Source: Pseudomonas fortuita (GTDB taxonomy: Bacteria; Pseudomonadota; Gammaproteobacteria; Pseudomonadales; Pseudomonadaceae). From it: a stretch of 64,000 nucleotides of DNA. Made by a program: the position numbers and the translations under genes. Below the pieces are notes generated by a model. It was not told the origin of the DNA. It was given only the letters and a program-made list of their open reading frames with translations, and ran no database searches. The stretch spans positions 6,179,501 through 6,243,500 of the forward strand of contig NZ_CP114035.2 in NCBI RefSeq assembly GCF_026898135.2. The letters run 5' to 3'. This document shows, one piece after another, positions 29,545-39,000 of the stretch. Each line of letters starts with the position of its first letter. Within the stretch, counting starts at the first letter, position 1.

Positions 29545-30885
29545 ATGGACCCTTCCCCTGGTATCAGCCTCACCTCGTTATTCGCCGATTTCGGCATGAT
29601 CATCTTTGCCTTGCTGCTGGTGCTGCTCAACGGCTTCTTCGTTGCCGCCGAGTTCGCCATGGTCAAGCTGCGCGCCACGCGCGTGGAGTCCATCGCCGAA
29701 CAGCATGGCTGGCGCGGCAATATCCTGCGCAAGGTCCACAACCAGCTCGACGCCTACCTGTCAGCGTGCCAGCTGGGCATCACCCTCGCCTCCCTGGGCC
29801 TGGGCTGGGTCGGCGAACCGGCCTTTGCCCACTTGCTCGAGCCGCTGCTCGCGTACTTCGGTGTCGACTCGCCCGAACTGATCAAGGGCGTGTCGTTCTT
29901 CGTCGCATTCTTTGTCATTTCCTACCTGCACATCGTGGTCGGTGAGCTGGCGCCCAAATCCTGGGCCATCCGCAAGCCCGAGCTGCTGTCGCTGTGGACG
30001 GCCGTGCCGCTGTACCTGTTCTACTGGGCGATGTACCCGGCCATCTACCTGCTCAATGCCAGCGCCAACACCATCCTGCGCATTGCCGGCCAGGGCGAAC
30101 CGGGCCCGCACCACGAACACCACTACAGCCGTGAAGAGCTGAAGCTGATCCTGCACTCCAGCCGTGGCCAGGACCCGAGCGACCAAGGCATGCGTGTGCT
30201 CGCCTCGGCCGTGGAAATGGGCGAGCTGGAAGTGGTCGACTGGGCCAACTCGCGTGAAGACATGGTCAGCATCGATGCCAATGCACCGCTGAAGCAGATC
30301 CTGGCTTTGATACGTCGCCACAAATTCAGCCGCTACCCGGTGTATGACGCCGAGCGTGAAGAGTTCACCGGGCTGCTGCACATCAAGGACCTGCTGCTGG
30401 AGCTTGCCGAACTGGAGCACTTGCCCGAGACCATCGACCTGGACAACCTTGCCCGGCCGCTGGAGCGCGTATCGCGGCACATGCCGCTGTCGCAACTGCT
30501 GGAGCAGTTCCGCAAGGGCGGCGCGCACTTCGTGCTGGTGGAGGAAGCCGACGGCAAGGTAATCGGCTACCTGACCATGGAAGACGTGCTGGAAGTGCTG
30601 GTGGGCGATATCCAGGACGAACACCGCAAGACCGAGCGCGGCATCCTTGCGTACCAGCCAGGCAAGCTGCTGGTACGCGGTGACACCCCGCTGTTCAAGG
30701 TGGAGCGCCTGCTGGGCATCGACCTCGATCACATCGAGGCGGAAACCTTGGCGGGGCTGATCTACGAGACGCTCAAGCGCGTACCGGAAGAAGAGGAAGT
30801 GCTGGAGGTCGAAGGGCTGCGCATCATCATCAAGAAGATGAAAGGGCCCAAGATCGTGCTGGCCAAGGTGCTCAAGCTCGATTGA
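29545..30885 (+). CDS. CNNM/CorC-HlyC-family membrane protein with CBS domains
   Basis: A 446-residue inner-membrane protein. The DUF21 (CNNM) part (residues about 12-190) has four hydrophobic segments, including LLVLLNGFFVAAEFAMVKLRATR. Two CBS domains follow (about 215-330, LLHIKDLLLELAELE and GYLTMEDVLEVLVGDIQDE), then a C-terminal CorC_HlyC domain. The family is linked to Mg/Co handling; hemolysin annotations are misleading. Start ATG 29545 lies just after the phoR terminator; the frame stays open to 29338 without coding sense. Confidence 0.9.
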   Translation: MDPSPGISLTSLFADFGMIIFALLLVLLNGFFVAAEFAMVKLRATRVESIAEQHGWRGNILRKVHNQLDAYLSACQLGITLASLGLGWVGEPAFAHLLEPLLAYFGVDSPELIKGVSFFVAFFVISYLHIVVGELAPKSWAIRKPELLSLWTAVPLYLFYWAMYPAIYLLNASANTILRIAGQGEPGPHHEHHYSREELKLILHSSRGQDPSDQGMRVLASAVEMGELEVVDWANSREDMVSIDANAPLKQILALIRRHKFSRYPVYDAEREEFTGLLHIKDLLLELAELEHLPETIDLDNLARPLERVSRHMPLSQLLEQFRKGGAHFVLVEEADGKVIGYLTMEDVLEVLVGDIQDEHRKTERGILAYQPGKLLVRGDTPLFKVERLLGIDLDHIEAETLAGLIYETLKRVPEEEEVLEVEGLRIIIKKMKGPKIVLAKVLKLD

Positions 30886-30892
30886 GGGGTAC

Positions 30893-30995
30893 GGGGCTGC
30901 TGCGCAGCCCATCGCGGCACAAGGCCGCTCCTACAGGGGTTCGCGTGATCCTGTAGGAGCGGCCTTGTGCCGCGAAAGGGCCGCAAAGCGGCCCC
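30893..30995. repeat. REP pair, GCGGCACAAGGCCGCTCCTACA variant
   Basis: Both arms carry the GGCACAAGGCCGCTCCTAC core (inverse GTAGGAGCGGCCTTGTGCC) instead of CCCGCTCCCAC. Outer hairpins are GGGGCTGCTGCGCAGCCC and GGGCCGCAAAGCGGCCCC. Confidence 0.88.
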
Positions 30996-31002
30996 AAAAA
31001 TC

Positions 31003-31899
31003 TCAAGGGTTACCCGCAGTAAAGTCGGGCAACCCGCTGATCGGCCGGTCGAACCGGTAAGGTATCGACTCCAGCGCCAACCCCACATTGCGCTGCACCA
31101 CAAAATGCAGGTGCGGGCCTGTGCTGTTGCCAGTATTGCCCGACTTGGCCAGCATCTGCCCCTGGCGTACCCGCTGCCCCTCCGCCACCACCACCGAACC
31201 ACGCATCAGGTGCAGATAAACGCCCATGGTGCCGTCCGGGTGCAGGATCCTGACAAAGTTGCCCGAGGGGTTGGGCTCGCGCCCGCTCTGGCTGTTCTGC
31301 GTCTTCACCACCACGCCTTCCCGCGCCGCGATGATGGTAGTGCCTTCAGGCATGGCGAAATCCATGGCGTAGCGCCCTTTGGGCCCAAAATGGCTGACAC
31401 GGCCGTTGGGGCCTTGGGTGACGCGGAACGGCCCGCCGACCCAGGGGAACGCATACCGGAAGCCCTGAGGCCGCTTGCCAGGGTCCCCCATGGCCTGTAG
31501 CAGGGTCGAGCGGTAGTTCAGCAGCAGCCCGGGGCGCCCCCTGAGCACGCTGAGCATTTGCGTGGTGCGCGGCGGCAGCAGCCGGCGCACGATACGCGGG
31601 GCATCGCCGCCTTGGGCGTTCACCAGGTTGTCCAGGCGTAATTCGACCTCTACCGGCACATGCAGCTCGTTGCGTGCCGAAAAGCTCACGCCGCCGTCGA
31701 AGGTTTTCGCGTTCAGCAGCACTTGGCCTTCGAGCGTTTCGACCATGGGCTCGCGCAGCACCAAGGGTTTGGCGCCAGGGCCTGGCCGGTCGGTATAGGA
31801 CACGACACCGAAATCGTCGGTGATTTTATAGAGCGTCACACCCAGGCTCGACGCCGAGGCCATGAGCAATGCACAGAACAGCAGCAGGCGGGCGGGCAT
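31003..31899 (-). CDS. M23/LytM-family metallopeptidase
   Basis: An exported 298-residue protein: signal peptide LLLFCALLMASASSLG, an N-terminal beta-rich domain, then the LytM peptidase domain from about residue 165. The zinc motifs are present: HFGPKGRYAMDFAMPEG (HxxxxxxxxD), LHLMRGS, and GPHLHFVVQ (the HxH). It likely cleaves peptidoglycan cross-bridges in the periplasm or regulates an amidase. The start codon opens the signal peptide. It is convergent with the CNNM-family gene across a REP pair. Confidence 0.9.
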   Translation of the reverse strand: MPARLLLFCALLMASASSLGVTLYKITDDFGVVSYTDRPGPGAKPLVLREPMVETLEGQVLLNAKTFDGGVSFSARNELHVPVEVELRLDNLVNAQGGDAPRIVRRLLPPRTTQMLSVLRGRPGLLLNYRSTLLQAMGDPGKRPQGFRYAFPWVGGPFRVTQGPNGRVSHFGPKGRYAMDFAMPEGTTIIAAREGVVVKTQNSQSGREPNPSGNFVRILHPDGTMGVYLHLMRGSVVVAEGQRVRQGQMLAKSGNTGNSTGPHLHFVVQRNVGLALESIPYRFDRPISGLPDFTAGNP

Positions 31900-31982
31900 G
31901 ATAGTGGCTTTTTGACAGTTATGATCTGTCGAAGCCTAGCAGCGCGTTTTGAGGCAGGTATTGCAGTTGGTCGGATGGCTCA

Positions 31983-32040
31983 GGGCTGCGCGGGCTTTTG
32001 GAGCGGCCTTGTGTCGCGATAGGGCTGCGGCAGCAGCCCC
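31983..32040. repeat. decayed single REP
   Basis: GGAGCGGCCTTGTGTCGCGATAGGGCTGCGGCAGCAGCCCC keeps the right-hand arm of the GCGGCACAAGGCCGC variant. The left arm is eroded. Confidence 0.55.
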
Positions 32041-32073
32041 AGGATTTCAGCTTCGCCGCATGAATTGCCGGGC

Positions 32074-32970
32074 TCAGGCGCCGGGTGTGAAGTGTTTCTG
32101 CGCGGTGCCGCGGGCAATCAGGCGCGACAGGTAATCAAGCTTCTGGGCGTCCTGGTCAACAAACTTGAAGGTCAACTGCAGCCAGTCGCTGTCGGGCTTG
32201 GGCTCCAATGCGGCAACGGCGTGCAGGTAGCCGTTCAGGCGGGCGACTTCGGCGTTCTCGCCCTGCTCCAGGTCCAGCACGGCGCCCTCCAGCACCTGCG
32301 GCAGCGCTTCGTTGCGGCGTACCACCAACAGCGCCTCTTTCAGGCTCAGCGCCTTGATCACGCACGGTTGCATGCCGCTGGCCAGGCGCAACTGGCCTTG
32401 GCCCCGCCCCGTCGGCGCGGGGGCTGGAGGCGTAGGTGCAGTGACCAATGGCTTGGCAGCCACTGGCGCCGATGGGGGGGCCGTCACCTTGGCTGCCTCT
32501 GGCTTGCCACCTGTCAGGGCACTCAAAGAATCGTTGGCGAATGCCGGGTTGGCCCGCGCCGGGCCGATGGCCATCAGGCTGTCGAGCTTACCGATCCTGG
32601 TCAGCGCTTTTTTCACCTTGGTCAGCAGTTGTTCATTGGTGAACGGCTTGCCAACAAAGTCGGAAACGCCCGCCTGGATCGCCTGAATGACGTTTTCCTT
32701 GTCGCCACGGCTGGTCACCATGATGAACTGCAGGTTCTTCAGCGCTGGCTGCTGACGGCACCAGGTGAGCAATTCCAGGCCGGACATTTCCGGCATTTCC
32801 CAGTCACACAGGACCAGGTCGAAGGCTTCCTTGCCCAGCATGGCCATGGCCTTGCGACCATTGATGGCGTCGTCGATGGCCATGCCCGGGAAGGCATTGC
32901 GCAGGCACTTGCGGACCAGGTCACGGATAAACGGGGCGTCATCCACGACCAGCACATTCACTTTACTCAT
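32074..32970 (-). CDS. orphan response regulator: receiver plus PilZ-like domain
   Basis: The 298-residue protein opens with a CheY-like receiver (VLVVDDAPFIRDLVRKCL; phospho-Asp in LVLCDWEMPEMSG at about residue 56; Lys in the VGKPFTNEQL loop). An Ala/Pro-rich linker follows (about 155-195). The C-terminal domain ends LTFKFVDQDAQKLDYLSRLI, which resembles the end of PilZ folds, but I do not see the RxxxR c-di-GMP motif clearly. No kinase gene is adjacent. Chemotaxis- or c-di-GMP-type output is possible, not shown. The ATG follows AGAAGGAG; a TTG one codon upstream is less likely. Confidence 0.85.
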   Translation of the reverse strand: MSKVNVLVVDDAPFIRDLVRKCLRNAFPGMAIDDAINGRKAMAMLGKEAFDLVLCDWEMPEMSGLELLTWCRQQPALKNLQFIMVTSRGDKENVIQAIQAGVSDFVGKPFTNEQLLTKVKKALTRIGKLDSLMAIGPARANPAFANDSLSALTGGKPEAAKVTAPPSAPVAAKPLVTAPTPPAPAPTGRGQGQLRLASGMQPCVIKALSLKEALLVVRRNEALPQVLEGAVLDLEQGENAEVARLNGYLHAVAALEPKPDSDWLQLTFKFVDQDAQKLDYLSRLIARGTAQKHFTPGA

Positions 32971-33095
32971 CAATACTCCTTCTGAATCCCGACTAGCCTA
33001 CTGCCAAATAATGGCCATTTGCTACAACCTGGTCACGCCGGGACTTCTTCACATCGTTCGCGGGTGCCTGCCGGCTCCTCGACCGCAAACGAAAA

Positions 33096-33115
33096 CGCCC
33101 GGCCAAGGCCGGGCG
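33096..33115 (-). terminator. intrinsic terminator of phoU / pst operon
   Basis: A 9-bp GC stem (CGCCCGGCC / GGCCGGGCG) with a 2-nt spacer, followed on the minus strand by TTTTCGTTT. It lies about 20 bp past the phoU stop. Confidence 0.8.
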
Positions 33116-33134
33116 TCGAAGCTCGGGAGCAACC

Positions 33135-33905
33135 TTACTTATCGTCAGATTCGCCCGGAACATTAGCCTTTTCGCCGTCGGCGACAGCGGTACCCTGCAC
33201 TTCTGCCGTCATCCGCTTGAGGCCCATGTGGCGCACGTCGGTGCCGCGCACCAGGTAAATCACCAACTCGGAGATGTTGCGGGCATGGTCACCGATACGC
33301 TCCAGCGAGCGCAGCGCCCAGATCACGCTCAGTACCCGCGAGATAGAGCGCGGGTCTTCCATCATGTAGGTCACCAGCTCGCGCAGGGCAGTCTTGTACT
33401 CGCGGTCGATGGTCTTGTCGTACTGGGCTACCGACAATGCCAGGTCGGCATCGAAGCGGGCAAAAGCATCAAGCGCATCGCGGACCATGTTGCGCACCTG
33501 GTCGCCAATGTGGCGCACCTCGACGTAGCCGCGCGGCGACTCGCCTTCTTCGCACAGCTGGATGGCGCGGCGAGCAATTTTGGTGGCCTCGTCACCAATG
33601 CGCTCAAGGTCGATCACCGACTTGGAGATGCTGATGATCAGGCGCAGGTCGGAGGCCGCCGGCTGGCGACGGGCGAGGATGCGCACGCATTCCTCGTCGA
33701 TGTTGCGCTCCATCTGGTTGATCTGTTCGTCGACTTCGCGCACTTGCTGGGCCAGACCCGAGTCGGCCTCGATCAGCGCTGTAACCGCGTCATTGACTTG
33801 TTTTTCCACCAGACCACCCATGGCCAGCAGGTGGCTGCGCACCTCTTCGAGCTCGGCGTTGAACTGCTGGGAAATATGGTGAGTAAGGCTTTCTTTGTTG
33901 ATCAT
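33135..33905 (-). CDS. phoU: phosphate signalling protein PhoU
   Basis: Links the Pst transporter to PhoR and represses the Pho regulon when phosphate is sufficient. The 256-residue protein has two repeated three-helix bundles with the metal-binding E/DxxxD patterns (IDLERIGDEATKIARRA and SLERIGDHARNISELV). It is the last gene of the pstSCAB-phoU operon. Confidence 0.97.
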   Translation of the reverse strand: MINKESLTHHISQQFNAELEEVRSHLLAMGGLVEKQVNDAVTALIEADSGLAQQVREVDEQINQMERNIDEECVRILARRQPAASDLRLIISISKSVIDLERIGDEATKIARRAIQLCEEGESPRGYVEVRHIGDQVRNMVRDALDAFARFDADLALSVAQYDKTIDREYKTALRELVTYMMEDPRSISRVLSVIWALRSLERIGDHARNISELVIYLVRGTDVRHMGLKRMTAEVQGTAVADGEKANVPGESDDK

Positions 33906-33952
33906 CGTTCGCTCCGCGAAGAGGCTTCAAGCTTCAAGTAGTTCGTGTCATT

Positions 33953-33970
33953 CCCTGTGGGAGCGGGCCG
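33953..33970. repeat. REP half-arm between phoU and pstB
   Basis: CCTGTGGGAGCGGGCCGC is a lone 3' half of a REP arm in the 73-bp gap inside the pst operon. It is too short to fold as a full element. Confidence 0.5.
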
Positions 33971-33978
33971 CGTGGCTG

Positions 33979-34812
33979 CTAGCCGTAGCGACCGGTGATG
34001 TAGTCTTCGGTCTGCTTCTTCGCCGGGTTGGTGAACAGGGTATCGGTGTCACCGAATTCGACCAGTTTGCCCATGTACATGAATGCGGTGTAGTCCGAAA
34101 CCCGGGCCGCCTGCTGCATGTTGTGGGTCACGATGACGATGGTGTACTTGGCTTTCAATTCGTAGATCAGTTCTTCGACCTTCAGGGTCGAGATCGGGTC
34201 CAGTGCCGAGCACGGTTCGTCGAGCAACAGCACTTCCGGCTCCACGGCAATGGTGCGGGCGATGACCAGACGCTGCTGCTGGCCACCGGAAAGGCCTAGC
34301 GCCGACTCGTGCAGGCGGTCTTTGACCTCGTCCCACAGGGCCGCGCCCTTGAGCGCCCACTCCACGGCTTCGTCAAGCACACGCTTTTTGTTGATGCCCT
34401 GGATACGCAGGCCGTAGACCACGTTCTCGTAGATGGTCTTGGGGAACGGGTTGGGCTTCTGGAACACCATGCCCACACGGCGGCGCAGCTCGGCCACGTC
34501 TTCGCCCTTGCGGTAAATGTTGTTGCCGTACAGGTTGATGGCGCCTTCCACACGGCAGCCATCAACCAGGTCGTTCATCCGGTTGAAGGTGCGCAGCAGG
34601 GTCGACTTGCCGCAGCCGGAGGGGCCGATGAAGGCGGTTACGCGCTGCTTGGGAATGTTCATGCTGACGTCGAACAGCGCCTGCTTGTCGCCGTAGAACA
34701 GGCTCAGGCCCGGCACTTCGATGGCCACGGTTTCTTCGGCCAGGTGCAGGCTCTGCTTGTTGCGGCCCAGGGCAGACATGTCGATGCCGTGGGTATGAGA
34801 ATCTTGCTGCAT
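33979..34812 (-). CDS. pstB: phosphate ABC transporter ATPase PstB
   Basis: The ATPase of the high-affinity phosphate importer. The 277-residue protein has Walker [11 protein letters not shown]-loop FQKPNPFP, signature LSGGQQQR, Walker [13 protein letters not shown] and the H-loop [11 protein letters not shown] 34812 has GGAG 6 nt upstream; an ATG at 34824 is an alternative. It has an N-terminal extension of about 35 residues before the usual start of the ABC domain. Confidence 0.97.
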   Translation of the reverse strand: MQQDSHTHGIDMSALGRNKQSLHLAEETVAIEVPGLSLFYGDKQALFDVSMNIPKQRVTAFIGPSGCGKSTLLRTFNRMNDLVDGCRVEGAINLYGNNIYRKGEDVAELRRRVGMVFQKPNPFPKTIYENVVYGLRIQGINKKRVLDEAVEWALKGAALWDEVKDRLHESALGLSGGQQQRLVIARTIAVEPEVLLLDEPCSALDPISTLKVEELIYELKAKYTIVIVTHNMQQAARVSDYTAFMYMGKLVEFGDTDTLFTNPAKKQTEDYITGRYG

Positions 34813-34884
34813 GGTCAACTCCATACGCTGTCAATTCGTTTCAAAGGGCCGCCCGGCTCACCGGGGGCACGCTTGCAATCAGGC

Positions 34885-36555
34885 TCAGCTGTCCAGCGCC
34901 TTGTACTTCTCGCGCAGGTGGTTGCGGATCCACACGGCCGACAGGTTGAGGGAAGCGATCACCAGCACCAGCAACAGTGCCGTGGCGTACACCAGCGGCC
35001 GCGCGGCCTCGACGTTCGGGCTCTGGAAGCCGACGTCATAGATGTGGAAGCCCAAGTGCATGATCTTCTGGTCCAGGTGCAGGTAGGGGTAGTTCCCGTC
35101 CACTGGCAGCGACGGCGCCAGCTTCACCACACCCACCAGCATCAGCGGCGCCACTTCACCGGCAGCGCGGGCCACGGCGAGGATCATGCCGGTCATCATG
35201 GCCGGGCTTGCCATGGGCAAGACGATCTTCCACAGCGTCTCGGCCTTGGTCGCGCCCAAGGCCAGCGAGCCCTCGCGCACGGTACGCGGAATACGCGCCA
35301 AACCTTCTTCGGTGGCCACGATCACCACCGGAACAGCCAGCAGTGCCAGGGTCAACGATGCCCACAGCAGGCCCGGGGTACCCAAGGTCGGCGCCGGCAG
35401 GGCTTCGGGGAAGAACAAGCGGTCTATCGAGCCACCCAGCACGTAGACGAAGAAGCCCAGGCCGAACACACCGTAGACGATCGCCGGCACGCCAGCCAGG
35501 TTGTTCACTGCAATACGGATCAGGCGGGTCACCGGGCCTTGCCGTGCGTACTCGCGCAGGTACACAGCAGCCAGCACGCCAAACGGGGTGACGATTACGG
35601 CCATGATCAGGGTCATCATCACGGTACCGAAAATGGCCGGGAAGATACCGCCTTCGGTGTTGGCCTCACGCGGGTCATCGCTGAGGAACTCCCAGACTTT
35701 GGCAAAGTAAGTACCCAGCTTGTTGAAACCGGACATGCCGTTCGGCTGGATGGCGTGCACCACCTTGCTCAGGTTGATCTCCACTTCACGGCCGTTGGCG
35801 TCACGGGCCACCAGGCTGTCGCGGGCGAACGCCTGGTGCAGGCCGCTCAAGCGGTCTTCGATGGCTTTGTAGCGGCTGTTCAGCTCGGCGCGGTCGGCGT
35901 CCATGTCGGCCTGGGCGGCGGCGTCCAGCTTGCCGTCCAGTTCCAGCTTGCGTGCCTGCAGGCGCAGGCGCTCAAGGCCATGGTTGATGGCACCGATGTC
36001 CTTCTTCTCCAACTGCTGCAGCTCACCGTTGAGCTGGTTGGCGCGCTTTAGGCGGGCCTGCAGTTCGTTCCACGCAGCAGGGCCTTCGGCAACTACGCGG
36101 CCCTCTTCCTTGACGCTGACCAGGTAGCCATAGAAGTTGCCCCACTCGCGGCGCTCCAGGGCGATCAGGTCGGCCGGGCGCTGTTCATCGACCAGCCAGT
36201 CGCCGACCACCCAGGTGAAGTCGCTGCCGTTGAGGTCGCGGTTACCCACCTTTATCAGCTCGCGGGTCATGAACTCCGGGCCCTGGTCCGGTACCGGCAG
36301 GCCGGCCCCCTTCAGGCGGGCACGGGGTACCTCTTCCTTTTGCACCACTTCGCCGATGACGACATGGTCAGCCTGGCCCGGCACCTTGTAGGTGGCCTGG
36401 ACAAGATCGGCCGGCCAGAAGTGGCCCAGGCCGCGCACGGCAATCACCGCCAGCAGGCCGACGGTCATGATCACCGCCATGGCCACGGCGCCGCCGCTCA
36501 TCCAGACGCCAGGGGCGCCGCTCTTGAACCAGCCTTTGAGGGAATCCTTTTTCAC
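34885..36555 (-). CDS. pstA: phosphate ABC transporter permease PstA, long form
   Basis: Inner-membrane permease of the Pst importer. At 556 residues it is nearly twice E. coli PstA (296). One N-terminal helix (about 18-40) is followed by some 260 residues of soluble, partly coiled-coil sequence (LQARLKRANQLNGELQQLEKK). The normal permease core starts near residue 308 (MTLIMAVIVTPFGVLAAVYL) and has the EAA loop EEGLARIPRTVREGSLALGATKAET. It starts with GTG at 36555. It lies between pstC and pstB. Confidence 0.95.
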   Translation of the reverse strand: MKKDSLKGWFKSGAPGVWMSGGAVAMAVIMTVGLLAVIAVRGLGHFWPADLVQATYKVPGQADHVVIGEVVQKEEVPRARLKGAGLPVPDQGPEFMTRELIKVGNRDLNGSDFTWVVGDWLVDEQRPADLIALERREWGNFYGYLVSVKEEGRVVAEGPAAWNELQARLKRANQLNGELQQLEKKDIGAINHGLERLRLQARKLELDGKLDAAAQADMDADRAELNSRYKAIEDRLSGLHQAFARDSLVARDANGREVEINLSKVVHAIQPNGMSGFNKLGTYFAKVWEFLSDDPREANTEGGIFPAIFGTVMMTLIMAVIVTPFGVLAAVYLREYARQGPVTRLIRIAVNNLAGVPAIVYGVFGLGFFVYVLGGSIDRLFFPEALPAPTLGTPGLLWASLTLALLAVPVVIVATEEGLARIPRTVREGSLALGATKAETLWKIVLPMASPAMMTGMILAVARAAGEVAPLMLVGVVKLAPSLPVDGNYPYLHLDQKIMHLGFHIYDVGFQSPNVEAARPLVYATALLLVLVIASLNLSAVWIRNHLREKYKALDS

Positions 36556-36572
36556 GGATCGCTACCTTTCTA

Positions 36573-38861
36573 TCAAAGCGACGAGTATTTCTTGCGCAGA
36601 CGCTGGCGAATCAGCTCGGCCAAGGTGTTCATGACGAACGTGAACATCAGCAGCACCAGGGCGGCCAGGAACAGCACGCGATAGTGGCTGCCACCGACTT
36701 CCGATTCCGGCATTTCCACGGCCACGTTGGCGGCCAGGGTGCGCATGCCCTCGAACAGGTTCATCTCCATCACCGGGGTGTTGCCGGTGGCCATCAGCAC
36801 GATCATGGTTTCACCCACCGCACGGCCCATGCCGATCATCAGCGCCGAGAAGATACCCGGGCTGGCGGTGAGGATGACCACGCGGGTCAGGGTCTGCCAA
36901 GGCGTCGCACCCAGGGCCAAAGAGCCCAGGGTCAGGCTGCGCGGCACGCTGAATACGGCATCCTCGGCAATGGAGTAGATGTTCGGGATGACCGCAAAGC
37001 CCATGGCGATACCCACTACCAGGGCGTTGCGCTGGTCGTAGGTGATGCCCAGGTCGTTGGTGATCCACAGGCGCATGTCACCGCCGAAGAACCAGTTTTC
37101 CAGGTGCGGGCTCATGGTCAGGGCGAACCAGCCGGTGAACAGGATGACCGGTATCAGGATCGCAGCTTCCCAACCATCCGGCACACGCAGGCGGATCGAC
37201 TCTGGCAGGCGGCTCCAGGTGAAGCCGGCCAGCAGGATGCCGAACGGCATCAGCAGGAACAGGCTGAACACGCCAGGCAGGTGGCCTTCGAGGTACGGCG
37301 CCAGGAACAGGCCGGCGAAGAAGCCGAGGATTACCGTCGGCATGGCTTCCATCAGCTCGATCACCGGTTTGACCTTGCGGCGCATGCCCGGGGCCATGAA
37401 GTAGGCGGTGTAGATGGCGGCGGCAATGGCCAGCGGGGCGGCCAGGATCATCGCGTAGAACGCGGCCTTCAGCGTACCGAAGGTCAGCGGCGAGAGGCTC
37501 AGCTTGGGCTCGAAGTCGGTATTGGAAGCAGTCGATTGCCAGACGTATTTCGGCTCGTCGTAGTTCTCGTACCACACCTTGCCCCACAGCGCGCTGAAGG
37601 AAACTTCAGGGTGCGGGTTGCGCAGGCTCAGCGGCAGCAGCTTGCCGCCCTCTTCGATGATGATACGGTTGGCGCGCGGCGACAGGGCCAAGGTGCCCGG
37701 GCCTTCGGCAGCAGGCTCCACCAGCAGGGTGCGGTGCGCCGTGCTGTGGAACACGCCCAGCTTGCCGTCGGCGTCCAGGGCGATGAAGCCTTTGCGGCGC
37801 TCTTCGGCGTCGATCTGCACCACCGGGGCCTTGCCCATCTGGAAGGTACGGATCTGCTTGAAGCGCGACTCGCCGTCTGGGTCACGGGCCATGAACCATT
37901 GGGCCAGGCCACCTTTGGAATCACCAATGATCAGCGAAATGCCGCCGACCAACTGGGCGCTGGCGGTAATTTCAGTGTCAGCGCTTTCGGCCAGTTTGTA
38001 GCGGCCGTTGAGGCTCTTGTCACGCAGGCTGAACACGTCGGCGGTGGCGCGGCCGTTGATCACGTAGAGCCACTGCTGACGCGGGTCGATGAAGATGTTC
38101 TTCACCGCTTCGGTCATCTGCGGCAGCACGATACGGTTCTGCTCGGTGGTGACCTCTTCGGTCATCATGTTTTCGGTGCGCGTCAGCTGCACCACCTGCA
38201 GGTGCGCGCCGGTAGACCCGGCCAGTACCAGGGTGTCGCCATTGACGTTGACGTTGACGTGTTCCAGCGCACGGCCCTGTTCGTCGAGCACGAACGGCTG
38301 CTCGCCGTACGGGTAGTCGATGCCGGGGGTGATGGTTTTCTTGTTGTCCGGGTAGGTGATCTTGTAGGTGTGGTGGAACACCAGCGCCTGACCATTGGAC
38401 AAGCCCAGCACCACCAGCGGGCTGCCCGGCTGGTCGCTACTGATCGACGTGACCTGGGCGTCTGACGGCACGGGCAGGTCGACCCGCTTGAGCTCGTTAC
38501 CCGTTTTGGTATCGAAGAACAATGCCTGGCCCTTGTCCGAAACCCGCATCCCCACAAGGTTCTGTTCTTCAAGCGCAATCATCAGCGGCTTGCCGGCATC
38601 CTGCTGTAGCCAGGCCGGCGCCAAGGCTTGCTTACGGGTCAGCTCGGCGCCCTGGAACAGTGGCAACACCACATAGGCCAGGTAGAAGAAGATCAGGGTG
38701 ATTGCCGCCAACACGGCAAGCCCGCCCACCAGGACGTACCAGCGGGTCAGGCGGTCCTTGAGCGCACGCATGCGGCGCTTGCGTTGCAACTCGGGCGTAT
38801 TGAAATCAATGCGCACGGGCTGGGAGTTTTGGGTCATGTTGGAATTGGCCAGATCATTCAT
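36573..38861 (-). CDS. pstC: phosphate ABC transporter permease PstC, long form
   Basis: Partner permease of PstA. At 762 residues it is more than twice E. coli PstC (319). After an N-terminal helix (about 43-66) comes a domain of about 390 residues rich in beta-strand-like repeats, probably periplasmic. The permease core begins near residue 458 (FGTLKAAFYAMILAAPLAIAAAIYTAYF) and includes SIAEDAVFSVPRSLTLGSLALGAT as the EAA loop. The ATG at 38861 is preferred over a GTG two codons upstream. Length is the same type as in other pseudomonads. Confidence 0.95.
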   Translation of the reverse strand: MNDLANSNMTQNSQPVRIDFNTPELQRKRRMRALKDRLTRWYVLVGGLAVLAAITLIFFYLAYVVLPLFQGAELTRKQALAPAWLQQDAGKPLMIALEEQNLVGMRVSDKGQALFFDTKTGNELKRVDLPVPSDAQVTSISSDQPGSPLVVLGLSNGQALVFHHTYKITYPDNKKTITPGIDYPYGEQPFVLDEQGRALEHVNVNVNGDTLVLAGSTGAHLQVVQLTRTENMMTEEVTTEQNRIVLPQMTEAVKNIFIDPRQQWLYVINGRATADVFSLRDKSLNGRYKLAESADTEITASAQLVGGISLIIGDSKGGLAQWFMARDPDGESRFKQIRTFQMGKAPVVQIDAEERRKGFIALDADGKLGVFHSTAHRTLLVEPAAEGPGTLALSPRANRIIIEEGGKLLPLSLRNPHPEVSFSALWGKVWYENYDEPKYVWQSTASNTDFEPKLSLSPLTFGTLKAAFYAMILAAPLAIAAAIYTAYFMAPGMRRKVKPVIELMEAMPTVILGFFAGLFLAPYLEGHLPGVFSLFLLMPFGILLAGFTWSRLPESIRLRVPDGWEAAILIPVILFTGWFALTMSPHLENWFFGGDMRLWITNDLGITYDQRNALVVGIAMGFAVIPNIYSIAEDAVFSVPRSLTLGSLALGATPWQTLTRVVILTASPGIFSALMIGMGRAVGETMIVLMATGNTPVMEMNLFEGMRTLAANVAVEMPESEVGGSHYRVLFLAALVLLMFTFVMNTLAELIRQRLRKKYSSL

Positions 38862-39000
38862 GCGCACACCCTAGCGGTCCCGTGTGACAAAAACATTACA
38901 AAGTGGTGACGCGCGAAAGCCCGCCGCACAGTGAACCTGGCTTCGGACTGGAAATTCGTGGAAGAGGCCGGGCATCAGCACCGGCCCCCTCTTCAGTTAC

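Noticed and set aside
36684..38465. Long plus-strand open frame opposite pstC
   Set aside because: It is antisense to pstC, with the same His/Gln/Arg-rich shadow composition and no ribosome binding site.
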